The notes: a model not told the origin generated them from the sequence alone. Positions 26,626 through 35,182 are shown, counted from the stretch's first letter. The stretch: DNA of 64,000 nucleotides from Kineosporia babensis (GCF_021129305.1 NZ_JAJOMB010000033.1:1-64000), one strand, 5' to 3'. Numbers and translations: made by a program.

Positions 26626-27614
26626 CCCTCGCCCCTCCCGTACCCCGGCGTTCCCAGATCCGGCTGAACTCCGGTGTCCCGCATCCGCTGCGTGAAGATC
26701 CGCTCCAGCGAGCCGTTCTCCCGCAGGTCGGCCAGCACCCGGTTGGCGTACCGGATGAACTCCACGTCATCCTTACGGAATCCCAGCGCGATAGGTTCGT
26801 CGCTGAGCCGCTCTCCGACGATTCGGGCGTAACCGTCCTGCAGCTGATATCCGGCCAGGATCAGCACGTTCGAGGTGATCGCATCCACCTCGTCGCGCTG
26901 GAAGTAGGCCAGGCAGTCGGCCGCGTCGGCCACCGCCACCACGTTCTCCACCTGGCGCCGGCGCACCTCCTCGATCGTGGTGGTGCCCTTGGCCACACAG
27001 ACGCTGCCGCCGGTCTCGGCCAGGTCCTCGATCTCCTGGACGGCCGAGTCCTCGCGCACCAGCAGCCGCTGACCGTCGCGGTAGTACTCGGCCGAGAACC
27101 CGACCCGTTGCCAGCGGTCGCAGGTCATCGTCATCGAGTGCGCCACCAGGTCGACATCCCCCTCGATCAGCGCCTTCTCCCGGCCGCCGTAGGGCATGGT
27201 GCGGAACTCGACCCGGCCGGCGTCGCCCAGGATCGCCTCGGCCATGGCCTTGGCGAGCTCGATGTCGATGCCTTCGAGCTGACCGGTCCTGGGGTTGCGC
27301 ACCGAGAGCAAGGGCTTGTCCCCGGCGGTACCGACGATCAGCCGGCCTCGATCCCGGATCTGCGCCAGCGTCGTCCCGTCCGCGAACGTCGCCGGGTCGG
27401 GCAGCGACGGCAGCGGTGCGTAGGACTGGTCGGCATCGTCGCACTTCGGTGACGCAGAAGGGGACGCCTGGGCCGGCCCGGACTCGTGGGCCGGCAAGGC
27501 CCGCGACAGATCGGCCGGAACGTCGTCCGGATCGGTGGCCCCGGTGGCACCGGCGCATCCGGTGCCCAGGGCCAGCAGCGCAGCCGCCGCAACCGTGACC
27601 AGCGATCGTCTCAT
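26622..27614 (-). CDS. glnH: Glutamate/aspartate-binding lipoprotein GlnH
   Basis: This 330-residue solute-binding lipoprotein has a signal peptide with a lipobox-like LGTGC (Cys about residue 20), a disordered Ser/Pro-rich linker, and an SBP_bac_3 domain (RDRGRLIVGTAGDKPL, GIDIELAKAMAEAILGD, VCVAKGTTTIEEV). No amino-acid ABC permease or ATPase accompanies it. In mycobacteria GlnH senses external amino acids and signals through GlnX to PknG, and the same three-gene order here supports that role. ATG at 27614 overlaps the glnX stop by 4 bp. Confidence 0.92.
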   Translation of the reverse strand: MRRSLVTVAAAALLALGTGCAGATGATDPDDVPADLSRALPAHESGPAQASPSASPKCDDADQSYAPLPSLPDPATFADGTTLAQIRDRGRLIVGTAGDKPLLSVRNPRTGQLEGIDIELAKAMAEAILGDAGRVEFRTMPYGGREKALIEGDVDLVAHSMTMTCDRWQRVGFSAEYYRDGQRLLVREDSAVQEIEDLAETGGSVCVAKGTTTIEEVRRRQVENVVAVADAADCLAYFQRDEVDAITSNVLILAGYQLQDGYARIVGERLSDEPIALGFRKDDVEFIRYANRVLADLRENGSLERIFTQRMRDTGVQPDLGTPGYGRGEG

Positions 27615-28915
27615 CGGTACTCCCCCAGCCGCCGGGCACTACCGAAAGCGGCTCCTCCAGCGGCGATCACCCCAGCCAGCACCATGGCCAGCGTGAACTG
27701 CCGGAGGCCACCGCGAGCGTCCTGAAGCCCTTCACCGGCCCCGACGGAAACCTGCTGGAGCAACGCGCTCGAGTCCGCGTCGAAGGTGGCGAACGAGGCC
27801 GCCAGCCCGTCCGAACCACGATCGGTGGCCAGCCGTACCGCCTGTCTCCAATCACCGTTCACGTCAGCCTCGTGCATCTCGGCGTGCCGGTCCCGGTACT
27901 GCCGGAAGCTAGGGAACAACTGCTCCGCCGCGCCGGAACGCACGTCGGCCACAGCCGTCTCCACGCGTTGCACCGCTTCGCCCCACTGAGCCTCGCCCTC
28001 GGGTCTGGCTCCCCGCGCCACCAACGTCAGATTCTCGGCCGCCCGGGCCTCGAAAGCGCTGGCCCGGGCTTCGACCAGGTCGGCCACCCGACGCACATCG
28101 CCGTCGCGCACACTGGCGGCCTCCCGCGAAGACAGCACCACGGCCACCAGAACCACCAACGTCACCACCGCCAACAGCGCAGAGGTGGCAGCCGCCGGCA
28201 CCGTGAAGACACTACGGGTGAGCTGGGCCAGCTGAAGTTGGCTCCAGATCAGCAGGGCGCCCCCGGCCAGCACGCAGACCACGAACCCGATCGCCGCCCA
28301 GAACGCCAGGGTGAACGCCGCGTCGGCGCGATCGGTGTCTTCGGCCGCCATCGCGCCCAGCGGCGGCAGGACACTGCGGTTGAGCAGGCCAGAACCGATC
28401 TGCAGGTAGCTGGCGCCCACCGGCAAGGCCTGCCGATTGCTGCTGCGCGCCGTCTCGAGCAGCCCGGCGTACTCCGTCAGCGCCCGGTTGACCTGCACAT
28501 AGCGGCCGTCCTGGGGATCGGCGGCCCGGATCACGTCGCCCGAGGCCGAGGACAACGAGGCCAGGAACTGACGACGCTGGTCGGTCGGCTCCAGCCCACC
28601 CTTCAGGAACGCTCCGGCGGCGTTGGCATCGGCCCGGAACAGCTCGACCCGGGCGGACTGCAGCAGATCCCGATGCTCCAGCGCAGCATCGGCCCGGGCC
28701 AGGGCACTGGTCATCACGGCAATCGCCAGCGCCCCACCGGCCCCGGCCAGCAGCGCCCCGGCCACCCCGGCCGCTCCCAGCTTGCGCAAGCGTCCCGGGC
28801 TTCCGGTCAGAAAGGCACGCCGGGCCCGGTTCAGCGCGGCCAGATAGGACCGCACCTCGCCCCCGGCACCCCGGGCCCGGACGGCTCCGGCCCGCGCAAC
28901 CACCGGCACAACCAT
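27611..28915 (-). CDS. glnX: GlnX, membrane signal transducer for PknG
   Basis: This 434-residue protein has four membrane helices: about 45-70 (LGAAGVAGALLAGAGGAL), about 205-230 (FWAAIGFVVCVLAGGALLIW), about 240-262 (SALLAVVTLVVLVAVVLSS) and about 405-425 (LAMVLAGVIAAGGAAFG). Two large extracytoplasmic segments lie between helices 1-2 and 3-4, as in mycobacterial GlnX, which couples GlnH to PknG. ATG at 28915 is preferred over the longer frame because GGGGGAGG lies 5 nt upstream. It heads the three-gene operon; all junctions overlap by 4 bp. Confidence 0.88.
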   Translation of the reverse strand: MVVPVVARAGAVRARGAGGEVRSYLAALNRARRAFLTGSPGRLRKLGAAGVAGALLAGAGGALAIAVMTSALARADAALEHRDLLQSARVELFRADANAAGAFLKGGLEPTDQRRQFLASLSSASGDVIRAADPQDGRYVQVNRALTEYAGLLETARSSNRQALPVGASYLQIGSGLLNRSVLPPLGAMAAEDTDRADAAFTLAFWAAIGFVVCVLAGGALLIWSQLQLAQLTRSVFTVPAAATSALLAVVTLVVLVAVVLSSREAASVRDGDVRRVADLVEARASAFEARAAENLTLVARGARPEGEAQWGEAVQRVETAVADVRSGAAEQLFPSFRQYRDRHAEMHEADVNGDWRQAVRLATDRGSDGLAASFATFDADSSALLQQVSVGAGEGLQDARGGLRQFTLAMVLAGVIAAGGAAFGSARRLGEYR

Positions 28916-29262
28916 GCGACCTCCCCCGACGTCACTGAGGTCGAGTTCTGGAAGTCCATGCCTGATGCAGCGCACCGGCAGCCTCTTGGTTGCGGCAGCG
29001 ACTTCCCGACACTCCCCTGTCCCGCTGTCCGGACGCATCCGCCCGGCTTCGCGTTGCAAGCACTCTGCTGGATGCGGGCCGGGCTTGTCAGCCCAAGATG
29101 CACCCCGGACAAGATCCGGACCGAACCGGACCGGAAACCACTGAGGCCGGGCCGGTGCACGTCGTGTACACACGGCACACGATGTACTCGAAGTACACAT
29201 CGCCGATGAACCCGGGAGCGAGCGGAGGTGCCCGCACCGCCGAGAGCAGGAATGATCTAGGA
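28916..29262. other. 347-bp divergent gap between glnX and gntK
   Basis: No gene is supported here, although the gntK frame stays open upstream to 28990. It must hold the glnX promoter (minus) and the gntK promoter (plus). Two operator-like palindromes lie at 29163-29174 and 29183-29197, near gntK. The AT content rises around them. Confidence 0.6.
29163..29197. promoter_or_regulatory. Two palindromic operator candidates upstream of gntK
   Basis: CGTGTACACACG (29163-29174) contains the 8-bp palindrome GTGTACAC. TGTACTCGAAGTACA (29183-29197) has 6-bp arms with a 3-nt centre. Both share TGTAC half-sites, about 22 bp centre to centre, on the same helix face. No regulator gene is adjacent. Confidence 0.5.
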
Positions 29263-29775
29263 ATGACCGCCGCACCCCTGATCGTCGTCCTCGGCCCCTC
29301 CGGCAACGGCAAGTCCACTCTGGCCACCGCGCTCAGCGGAGTGCTGTGCGTCGACTTCCAGGACGCCGACGACCTGCACCCGCAGGCCAACGTGGCCAAG
29401 ATGGCGGCCGGGGTGCCGCTGACCGACGAGGACCGGGCCCCCTGGCTGCGGACGGTGCACGAGAAACTCCTCCAGAGCAGCGAAAGCGGCCTGGTGCTGG
29501 CCTGTTCCGCGCTGAAGCGGCGCTATCGGGAAACGCTCGGCGAGGGCCTGCCCCAGCTGCGGTTCGTCCTGCCCGACGTGCCGAAGGACGTACTCCTCGA
29601 GAGGGTGGCCCGGCGCGCGAACCATTTCATGCCCGCCACCCTGGTCGACTCCCAGCTGGCCGCACTGGAGCCGCTGGGCCCCGACGAGAACGGGATCACG
29701 CTGGACGGGGTGCAGCCGGTCGGCGAGCTGACCAGCGACGTCGTGGCCTGGATCAACACCGAGCGCAAAGAGTAG
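29263..29775 (+). CDS. gntK: Gluconokinase (GntK type)
   Basis: This 170-residue P-loop kinase phosphorylates D-gluconate to 6-phosphogluconate for the pentose phosphate route. The Walker A motif is VLGPSGNGKST (about 9-19), DFQDADDLHP follows, then KMAAGVPLTDEDRAPWL, ACSALKRRYR and ARRANHFMP, all standard for the bacterial family. Length matches (about 165-175). ATG at 29263 starts directly before the beta strand; AGGA lies close upstream. It has no neighbouring gluconate permease. The dehydratase genes start 105 bp later on the same strand, so read-through is possible. Confidence 0.92.
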   Translation: MTAAPLIVVLGPSGNGKSTLATALSGVLCVDFQDADDLHPQANVAKMAAGVPLTDEDRAPWLRTVHEKLLQSSESGLVLACSALKRRYRETLGEGLPQLRFVLPDVPKDVLLERVARRANHFMPATLVDSQLAALEPLGPDENGITLDGVQPVGELTSDVVAWINTERKE

Positions 29776-29799
29776 CCTCGCGACTACTTTGCTTCACGC

Positions 29800-29820
29800 T
29801 GCAACGTTTGTGCAACGTTT
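29800..29820. promoter_or_regulatory. Tandem 10-bp direct repeat upstream of the dehydratase operon
   Basis: TGCAACGTTT occurs at 29800-29809 and 29811-29820, an 11-bp period, so both copies face the same side of the helix. Each holds the palindrome AACGTT and the TGCAACG half-site also seen in the operator at 38133. The sites end 60 bp before the first dehydratase gene. Confidence 0.5.
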
Positions 29821-29880
29821 CGCATGTCACCGTGACCTCGACGCCGCGACGGAGCCGTCCGGCGGATCAGGGAGGTTGCG

Positions 29881-30312
29881 ATGCCCGAGACCGCTTTCGA
29901 CCCGGCCCAGGACTACCCGGTCAGCGTCAAGCGCCCCGACCTGCTGAAAACCCCTACAGGTAAGCCGATCTCCGACCTCACCATGCAGAACGTGGTCTCT
30001 GGCCGGGTGCAGCCGGAAGACCTGCGGATCGCCCCGGACACGCTGCGGATCCAGGCCGAGGTGGCGGACGCCTCGGGCCGGCCGCAGCTGGGCCAGAACT
30101 TCCGCCGCGCCGCCGAGTTGATCGCGGTGACCGATGCCCGGGTGCTCGAGATCTACAACGCGCTGCGTCCGCACACCTCCACCAAGGAAGAACTGCTGGC
30201 GATCGCGGCCGAGCTGGAGGACAGCTACGGCGGCCGGGACACCGCCGCCCTGGTCCGCGAGGCCGCCGAGGTCTACGAACGGCGAGGCCTGCTCGCGGAT
30301 ACCGAAGCCTGA
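29881..30312 (+). CDS. pduE: B12-dependent diol/glycerol dehydratase, small (gamma) subunit
   Basis: This 143-residue subunit belongs to the alpha2-beta2-gamma2 dehydratase that converts 1,2-propanediol or glycerol to an aldehyde. Family marks are DYPVSVKRPDLLKTPTGKP, the ITMENV-like LTMQNVVSG, LRIQAEVADASGRPQL and the C-terminal helices with YNALRPHTSTKEEL. Length equals that of glycerol dehydratase gamma (about 141) and is about 30 residues shorter than diol dehydratase gamma, so the N-terminal packing extension is missing. It stands first, before the large subunit, an uncommon order. AGGGAGG lies upstream. Confidence 0.92.
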   Translation: MPETAFDPAQDYPVSVKRPDLLKTPTGKPISDLTMQNVVSGRVQPEDLRIAPDTLRIQAEVADASGRPQLGQNFRRAAELIAVTDARVLEIYNALRPHTSTKEELLAIAAELEDSYGGRDTAALVREAAEVYERRGLLADTEA

Positions 30313-30384
30313 GCCCAGCGAACTCAGCGTCATCCGCGGCCGGTTCCCCGACGTCCGTAATTCTTCGAAGTCCCAAGGAGTCCG

Positions 30385-32097
30385 ATGTCTTCGTTGCCCA
30401 ACCCCGAACCCCCAGCTCCCCGGCACTCGCTGCGCACCGAGGTCCTGGAGAACCGCCCGGTCAACCGGGACGGCTTCGTGCAGGAATGGCCCGAGGTCGG
30501 CATGGTCGCGATGGAGAGCGACTTCGACCCCCGACCGAGCCTGCGGATCGAGAACGGCCGGATCGTCGAGATGGACGGCCTGGAGCGGGCCGACTTCGAC
30601 TTCCTGGACCAGTTCATCGCCGACCACGCGATCGACGTCGACGCCGCCGAGCAGGCGATGGCGCTGGGCCCGCAGCAGGTGGCCCGGATGCTGGTCGACC
30701 CCAACGTCTCCCGCACCGAAGTCCTGCGCACCGCCCGCGGCCTGACCCCGGCGGCGCTGCTGGAGACGGTGAAGCGGATGAACATCGTCGAGATCATGAT
30801 GGGCATGCAGAAGATGCGGGCTCGTCGCACTCCGGCGAACCAGGCGCACTGCACCAGCGCCCGCGACAACCCGCTGCAGGTGGCGATGGAGGCGGCCGAA
30901 GCGTCCCTACGCGGCTTCTCCGAACTTGAAACAACGCTTGGAGTAGTGCGTTACGCCCCGTTGGTAGCGATCGCCCTTCAGGTCGGCGGTCAGGTCGGGC
31001 GTGGCGGCCGACTCACCCAGTGCGCGCTGGAAGAGGCCACCGAGCTGGACCTGGGCATGCGCGGGATCACTGCCTACGCAGAGACGATCTCGGTCTACGG
31101 CACGGAATCGGTGTTCGTGGACGGGGACGACACCCCCTGGTCGAAGGCCTTCCTGGCAGCTGCCTACGCCAGTCGCGGGATCAAGATGCGCTTCACCTCC
31201 GGCACCGGTTCCGAGGTGCAGATGGGCAACGCCGAAGGCCGCTCGATGCTCTACCTGGAGATCCGCTGCATCCTGGTGACCAAAGGTGCTGGGGTGCAGG
31301 GTCTTCAGAACGGATCGATCAGCTGTATCGGGGTGCCGGGGGCGGTGCCGGGCGGGATCCGGGCGGTGGCGGCCGAGAACATGATCGCCAGCATGCTCGA
31401 CCTGGAGTGCGCCTCCGGCAACGACCAGTCGTTCAGCCATTCCGCGATGCGCCGCACCTCCCGGTTGATGCCGCAGATCATGGCGGGCACCGACTTCGTC
31501 TGCTCGGGATACTCCAGCACCCCGAACTACGACAACATGTTCGCCGGCTCGAACGTGGACGCCGAGGACTACGACGACTGGAACGCGATTCAGCGCGACT
31601 ACCAGATCGACGGCGGGCTGCAGCACGTCAGCGAACCGGAGATCCTGGCCGCCCGTAGCCGCGCCGGGCAGGCTCTGCAGGCGGTGTTCGCGCATCTCGG
31701 CCTGCCGGCGATCACCGATCAGGAGATCGAGACCGCGGTCTACGCGCACGGTTCCAACGATCTGCTACCGCGCGACGTCCTCGAGGACCTCAAGGGTGCG
31801 GCCGCGGTGATGGAACGCGGGGTGACCGGTCTGGACCTGGTGAAAGCGCTGCACGAGAGCGGCTTCACCGATATCGCCGACAACCTGCTGACGGTGCTGC
31901 GCCAACGGGTCTCCGGTGATCTGCTGCAGACCAGCGCGATCCTGGACGCGAATCTGGAGCCACTGTCGGCGGTGAACGACGCGAACGACTACGCCGGCCC
32001 GGGTACCGGGTACCGGCCCGGTGGTGAGCGCTGGGAGCAGATGAAAAGGCTGCGCCACGTCACCAGCGCGGAGAATCCCGAACTGGAGGTCCAGTGA
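30385..32097 (+). CDS. pduC: B12-dependent diol/glycerol dehydratase, large (alpha) subunit
   Basis: This 570-residue TIM-barrel subunit holds the active site where the adenosylcobalamin radical acts. Nearly the whole known core is visible: RTPANQAHCTS (about 150), GGQVGRGGRLTQCALEEATEL, ETISVYGTE, GDDTPWSKAFLA, SEVQMGNAEGRSMLYLE, GVQGLQNGSISCIGVP, DLECASGNDQSF and PNYDNMFAGSNVDAED. The C-terminus ends in the usual NDYAGPGTGYR...GERWE. ATG at 30385 has AAGGAG 5 nt upstream, and the stop overlaps the medium subunit start (GTGA). Glycerol and propanediol specificity cannot be separated by eye. Confidence 0.96.
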   Translation: MSSLPNPEPPAPRHSLRTEVLENRPVNRDGFVQEWPEVGMVAMESDFDPRPSLRIENGRIVEMDGLERADFDFLDQFIADHAIDVDAAEQAMALGPQQVARMLVDPNVSRTEVLRTARGLTPAALLETVKRMNIVEIMMGMQKMRARRTPANQAHCTSARDNPLQVAMEAAEASLRGFSELETTLGVVRYAPLVAIALQVGGQVGRGGRLTQCALEEATELDLGMRGITAYAETISVYGTESVFVDGDDTPWSKAFLAAAYASRGIKMRFTSGTGSEVQMGNAEGRSMLYLEIRCILVTKGAGVQGLQNGSISCIGVPGAVPGGIRAVAAENMIASMLDLECASGNDQSFSHSAMRRTSRLMPQIMAGTDFVCSGYSSTPNYDNMFAGSNVDAEDYDDWNAIQRDYQIDGGLQHVSEPEILAARSRAGQALQAVFAHLGLPAITDQEIETAVYAHGSNDLLPRDVLEDLKGAAAVMERGVTGLDLVKALHESGFTDIADNLLTVLRQRVSGDLLQTSAILDANLEPLSAVNDANDYAGPGTGYRPGGERWEQMKRLRHVTSAENPELEVQ

Positions 32098-32648
32098 ACG
32101 TCCTTGAGCTACGGGAGATCGGCCGCGCCGAGAAGGGCGCCCGGCCGGACGAGGTGGTCCTCGCCCTCTCCCCCGGATTCGCCACCTTCTTCACCAAAAC
32201 CATCGTGGACGTCCCCCATTCCGAAGTGGTCCGCCAGATCCTGGCCGGGATCGAGGAACAGGGTGTGCAGGCCCGGGTGATCCAGGTGAAGGCCCGCGCC
32301 GACCTGGCCGCCATGGCCCACACCGCCGCCCGGCTGTCCGGTTCCGGCATCGGGATCGGGGTACTGGCCCGGGGCACCAGCATGATCCACCAGAAGGATC
32401 TGCCCCGGCTGAGCTCGCTGGAACTGTTCCCGCAGTCGCCGCTGATGACGCCGGAGGTGTTCCGGGCGATCGGCCGCAACGCCGCGCAGTACGCCAAGGG
32501 TGAATCACCGCAACCGGTTCCGACGCTGAACGACCAGATGGCCCGGCCGCGCTGGCAGGCCAAGGCCGCACTGCTGCACCTGAAGGAGTGCGAGCTGCTG
32601 GTGAAAGGAGCACCGCCGGTCGAGGTCGAACCCGTGCTCACCGCATGA
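32094..32648 (+). CDS. pduD: B12-dependent diol/glycerol dehydratase, medium (beta) subunit
   Basis: This 184-residue subunit binds the cobalamin with the large subunit. It starts almost at the folded core (VLELREIGRAEKGARPDEVVLALSP), then GIEEQGVQARVIQV, GSGIGIGVLARGTSMIHQKDL and ELFPQSPLMTPE. Diol dehydratase beta subunits that enter microcompartments have about 224 residues with an N-terminal targeting extension; this one has none. GTG at 32094 overlaps the large subunit stop. Its own stop overlaps the reactivase start (ATGA), so subunit and repair protein synthesis are coupled. Confidence 0.94.
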   Translation: MNVLELREIGRAEKGARPDEVVLALSPGFATFFTKTIVDVPHSEVVRQILAGIEEQGVQARVIQVKARADLAAMAHTAARLSGSGIGIGVLARGTSMIHQKDLPRLSSLELFPQSPLMTPEVFRAIGRNAAQYAKGESPQPVPTLNDQMARPRWQAKAALLHLKECELLVKGAPPVEVEPVLTA

Positions 32649-34468
32649 GTCTGGTGGTCGGGGTGGACATCGGCAATTCCACCACGGAGGCGTGCGCCGC
32701 GCTGATCACCGCGGAGGGCGTCGAGTTCCTGGGCAGCGGCCTGGTTCCCACCACGGGGATCAAGGGGACGACGGCGAACGTGGACGGGGTGGAGGCGGCG
32801 GTCCGAGCTGCATTGCGGACGTCCCGGCTGGCTTTACCGGCGTTGCAGAGAGTTTTCGTCAACGAGGCGACGCCGGTGATCAGTGGCCTGGCGATGGAGA
32901 CCATCACCGAGACCCTGATCACCGAGTCGACGATGATCGGCCACGACCCGCGGACCCCGGGTGGGGCCGGTCTCGGGGTCGGAGTCACGGTGGCGTTCGG
33001 CGAACTGGACGAATGTTCGCCCGGCGAGAAGGTGATCGTGGTGGTTCCGGTCGGCATCGACTTCGCCGTGGTCAGCAAGGCCCTGAACGCGGCGCTGGAA
33101 CGCGGGGTGGACCTGCGCGGGGCCGTACTCGGCAATGACGACGCGGTGCTGGTGGCCAACCGGATCAGCTGCTCGATCCCGATCGTGGACGAGGTGCGGC
33201 TGGTCTCGTCAGTACCACTGGGCATGACTGCGGCGGTGGAAGTGGCCGCGCCCGGCCGCACCATCCGGACGCTGTCCAACGCCTACGGCCTGGCCACGGT
33301 GTTCGAGCTGAACGCGGATCAGACCAGAGCGGTCTCGCCGGTGGCCCGAGCTCTCACCGGCATTCGCTCGGCCGTGGTGGTCCGCACACCCTCCGGCGAG
33401 GTGAGCGATCGGCACATCCCGGCCGGAACGCTCGAGCTGGGAGGCGAAACCAGCACCGTACGGATCGACGTCGGTGAAGGTGCCGAGGCGATCATGGCGG
33501 CGCTGGCCCGGGTCACACCGATGAAGGACGCGTCGGGCGAGGCGGGAACGAACGTCGGCGGGATGCTCGCGTCGGTCAAGGAGAACATGGCCGACGTCTC
33601 CGGGGTGGATCTCGCGGAGGTCCGGATCGGTGACCTGCTGGCGGTGGACACATTCGTACCGCAGGAGGTGCGGGGTGGGCTGGCCGGTGAGGTCGCGCTG
33701 GAGAACGCGGTGGCGCTGGCGGCCATGGTCCGGACCAGCCACGGCCCGATGCAGCAGGTTGCTCTCGCGATCTCCCAGCGTCTACGGAGGGAAGGTGCGG
33801 CTGAGGTAGAGGTGGTGATCGGCGGGGTGGAGGCGGAAATGGCCACGCGGGGCGCCCTGACCACGCCCGGCACCGACCGGCCGTTGGTGGTGCTCGACCT
33901 GGGTGGTGGCTCGACCGACGCTGCGCTGGCCGACCGTTCGGGGGCGATCAGCACCGTGCACGTGGCCGGCGCGGGTGATCTGGTCACCCGGCTCATCGCT
34001 TCCGAGCTCGGCGTGGAACGCGATGTGGCCGAGGAGATCAAGCAGTCGCCGCTGGCCAAGGCCGAGAGCTTCTTCCACCTCAGGCTGGAGGACGGCACGG
34101 TGCAGTTCTTCGAGGAGCCCTTGCCGCCGGAGGTGTTCGCCCGGGTGGTGGTGCTGTCCACCGATGCGCTGGTCCCGATCCCGGTCCGGCACAGCGTCGA
34201 TCGCATCCGCCAGGTGCGGCGCACGGCCAAGCAGCGGGTGTTCGTGGTCAACGCGTTGCGGGCCCTCAAACAGATCGCGCCCTACCGTGACCTGCGGCAG
34301 ATCGGCTTCGTCGTCCTGCTGGGCGGTTCCGCCCTGGACTTCGAGATTCCCGAGCTGATCGCCGATGCCCTGGCGCCGTACGGAATCGTCTGCGGCACCG
34401 GCAATGTCAGGGGTAGCGAAGGCCCTCGCAACGCGGTCGCCAGCGGTCTGGTGCTGTCCCGGTCATGA
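32645..34468 (+). CDS. pduG: Diol/glycerol dehydratase reactivase, large subunit
   Basis: This 607-residue chaperone-like ATPase swaps damaged cobalamin out of the inactivated dehydratase. It shows the actin-like phosphate motif GVDIGNSTTEAC at the start, RTPGGAGLGVG, the central DKAKALE-like region, PLVVLDLGGGSTDAAL (about 418) and VLLGGSALDFEIP near the end with GNVRGSEGPRNAVASGL. Length fits the family (about 605-610). ATG at 32645 overlaps the medium subunit stop by 4 bp; the ATG-less extension to 32588 is antisense to nothing useful and is dropped. Confidence 0.94.
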   Translation: MSLVVGVDIGNSTTEACAALITAEGVEFLGSGLVPTTGIKGTTANVDGVEAAVRAALRTSRLALPALQRVFVNEATPVISGLAMETITETLITESTMIGHDPRTPGGAGLGVGVTVAFGELDECSPGEKVIVVVPVGIDFAVVSKALNAALERGVDLRGAVLGNDDAVLVANRISCSIPIVDEVRLVSSVPLGMTAAVEVAAPGRTIRTLSNAYGLATVFELNADQTRAVSPVARALTGIRSAVVVRTPSGEVSDRHIPAGTLELGGETSTVRIDVGEGAEAIMAALARVTPMKDASGEAGTNVGGMLASVKENMADVSGVDLAEVRIGDLLAVDTFVPQEVRGGLAGEVALENAVALAAMVRTSHGPMQQVALAISQRLRREGAAEVEVVIGGVEAEMATRGALTTPGTDRPLVVLDLGGGSTDAALADRSGAISTVHVAGAGDLVTRLIASELGVERDVAEEIKQSPLAKAESFFHLRLEDGTVQFFEEPLPPEVFARVVVLSTDALVPIPVRHSVDRIRQVRRTAKQRVFVVNALRALKQIAPYRDLRQIGFVVLLGGSALDFEIPELIADALAPYGIVCGTGNVRGSEGPRNAVASGLVLSRS

Positions 34469-34773
34469 AACCGCACATCCTGGTTCTGACCTCAGGCCCG
34501 GCCGACCTGCTGCGCGAGATCTGCGCCGGGATGGAAGAGGAGGGCGTGCCGTTCGAGGTCGTACCGCAGGCCGACGGGCAGGCCCTGGATCTGGCCTACC
34601 AGGCCGCGCAGCGCTCCCCGCTGGAGGTCGGGATCGGCCTGGACGCAACCGGACTGACAATCGTCCATCATTCAAAACTACCCCGCGAAAAACCCATCAC
34701 CCGAACGAGAACCGCACGGCAGGCCGGCCAGCAGGCCGCCCGTGTCGTGATCGGCGCCCCACTCACCCCTTGA
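34465..34773 (+). CDS. pduH: Diol/glycerol dehydratase reactivase, small subunit
   Basis: This 102-residue partner of the large reactivase subunit resembles the dehydratase beta fold, which lets it compete for the alpha subunit. It has EICAGMEEEGVPFEVV, a GIGLDATGLTIVHHSKLP segment and a C-terminal ARQAGQQAARVVIG helix. Family length is about 110-125, so it is slightly short at the N-terminus. ATG at 34465 overlaps the large subunit stop (ATGA). The dehydratase cannot turn over for long without this pair. Confidence 0.88.
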   Translation: MKPHILVLTSGPADLLREICAGMEEEGVPFEVVPQADGQALDLAYQAAQRSPLEVGIGLDATGLTIVHHSKLPREKPITRTRTARQAGQQAARVVIGAPLTP

Positions 34774-34783
34774 AGGAGCCAGC

Positions 34784-35182
34784 ATGAGCCGCCTGACCCT
34801 GACCGATGCCCAGCGGATGATCGACGCCGGGATCAAGGAGGCCACCCGAATCGGCCAGCCGATGAACATCGCCGTGGTCGACGACGGCGCTCACCTGATC
34901 GCGTTCGCCCGGATGGACGGGGCGATCAAGGCCAGCATCGACATCTCCGCCCGGAAGGCCCGCACCTCGATCATGATGAACATGCCCACCGGCGACCTGG
35001 CCACGGCCACTCAGCCCGGGGCCGAACTCTGGGGCCTGGAACAGACTTCCGGTGGCCTGGTGACGTTCGGCGGCGGCATCCCGATCATCCGCGACGGCGA
35101 AACCATCGGCGCGGTGGGAGTCAGCGCCGGATCGGTGGAACAGGACGTCACCGTGGCCGAGGCCTGCCTGAGCGCCTTCTAG
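34784..35182 (+). CDS. GlcG/HbpS family protein (PduO C-terminal-like)
   Basis: This 132-residue protein has the GlcG/HbpS (DUF336) fold: LTLTDAQRMIDAGIKEA, NIAVVDDGAHLIAFARMDGA, KARTSIMMNMPT and GGIPIIRDGETIGAVGVSAGSVEQDVTVA in two blocks. Relatives occur as the C-terminal half of PduO, next to the cobalamin adenosyltransferase half, and as heme-binding proteins. Here it stands alone, with no adenosyltransferase attached. ATG at 34784 has AAGGAG about 6 nt upstream. It closes the dehydratase operon, and its stop overlaps the convergent lacI stop by 4 bp. Confidence 0.88.
   Translation: MSRLTLTDAQRMIDAGIKEATRIGQPMNIAVVDDGAHLIAFARMDGAIKASIDISARKARTSIMMNMPTGDLATATQPGAELWGLEQTSGGLVTFGGGIPIIRDGETIGAVGVSAGSVEQDVTVAEACLSAF

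Noticed and set aside
29776-29880. Possible cobalamin riboswitch before the dehydratase operon
   Set aside because: The 105-bp gap is too short and I see no B12-box-like element; only direct repeats and a weak AGTAG/CTACT stem are present.
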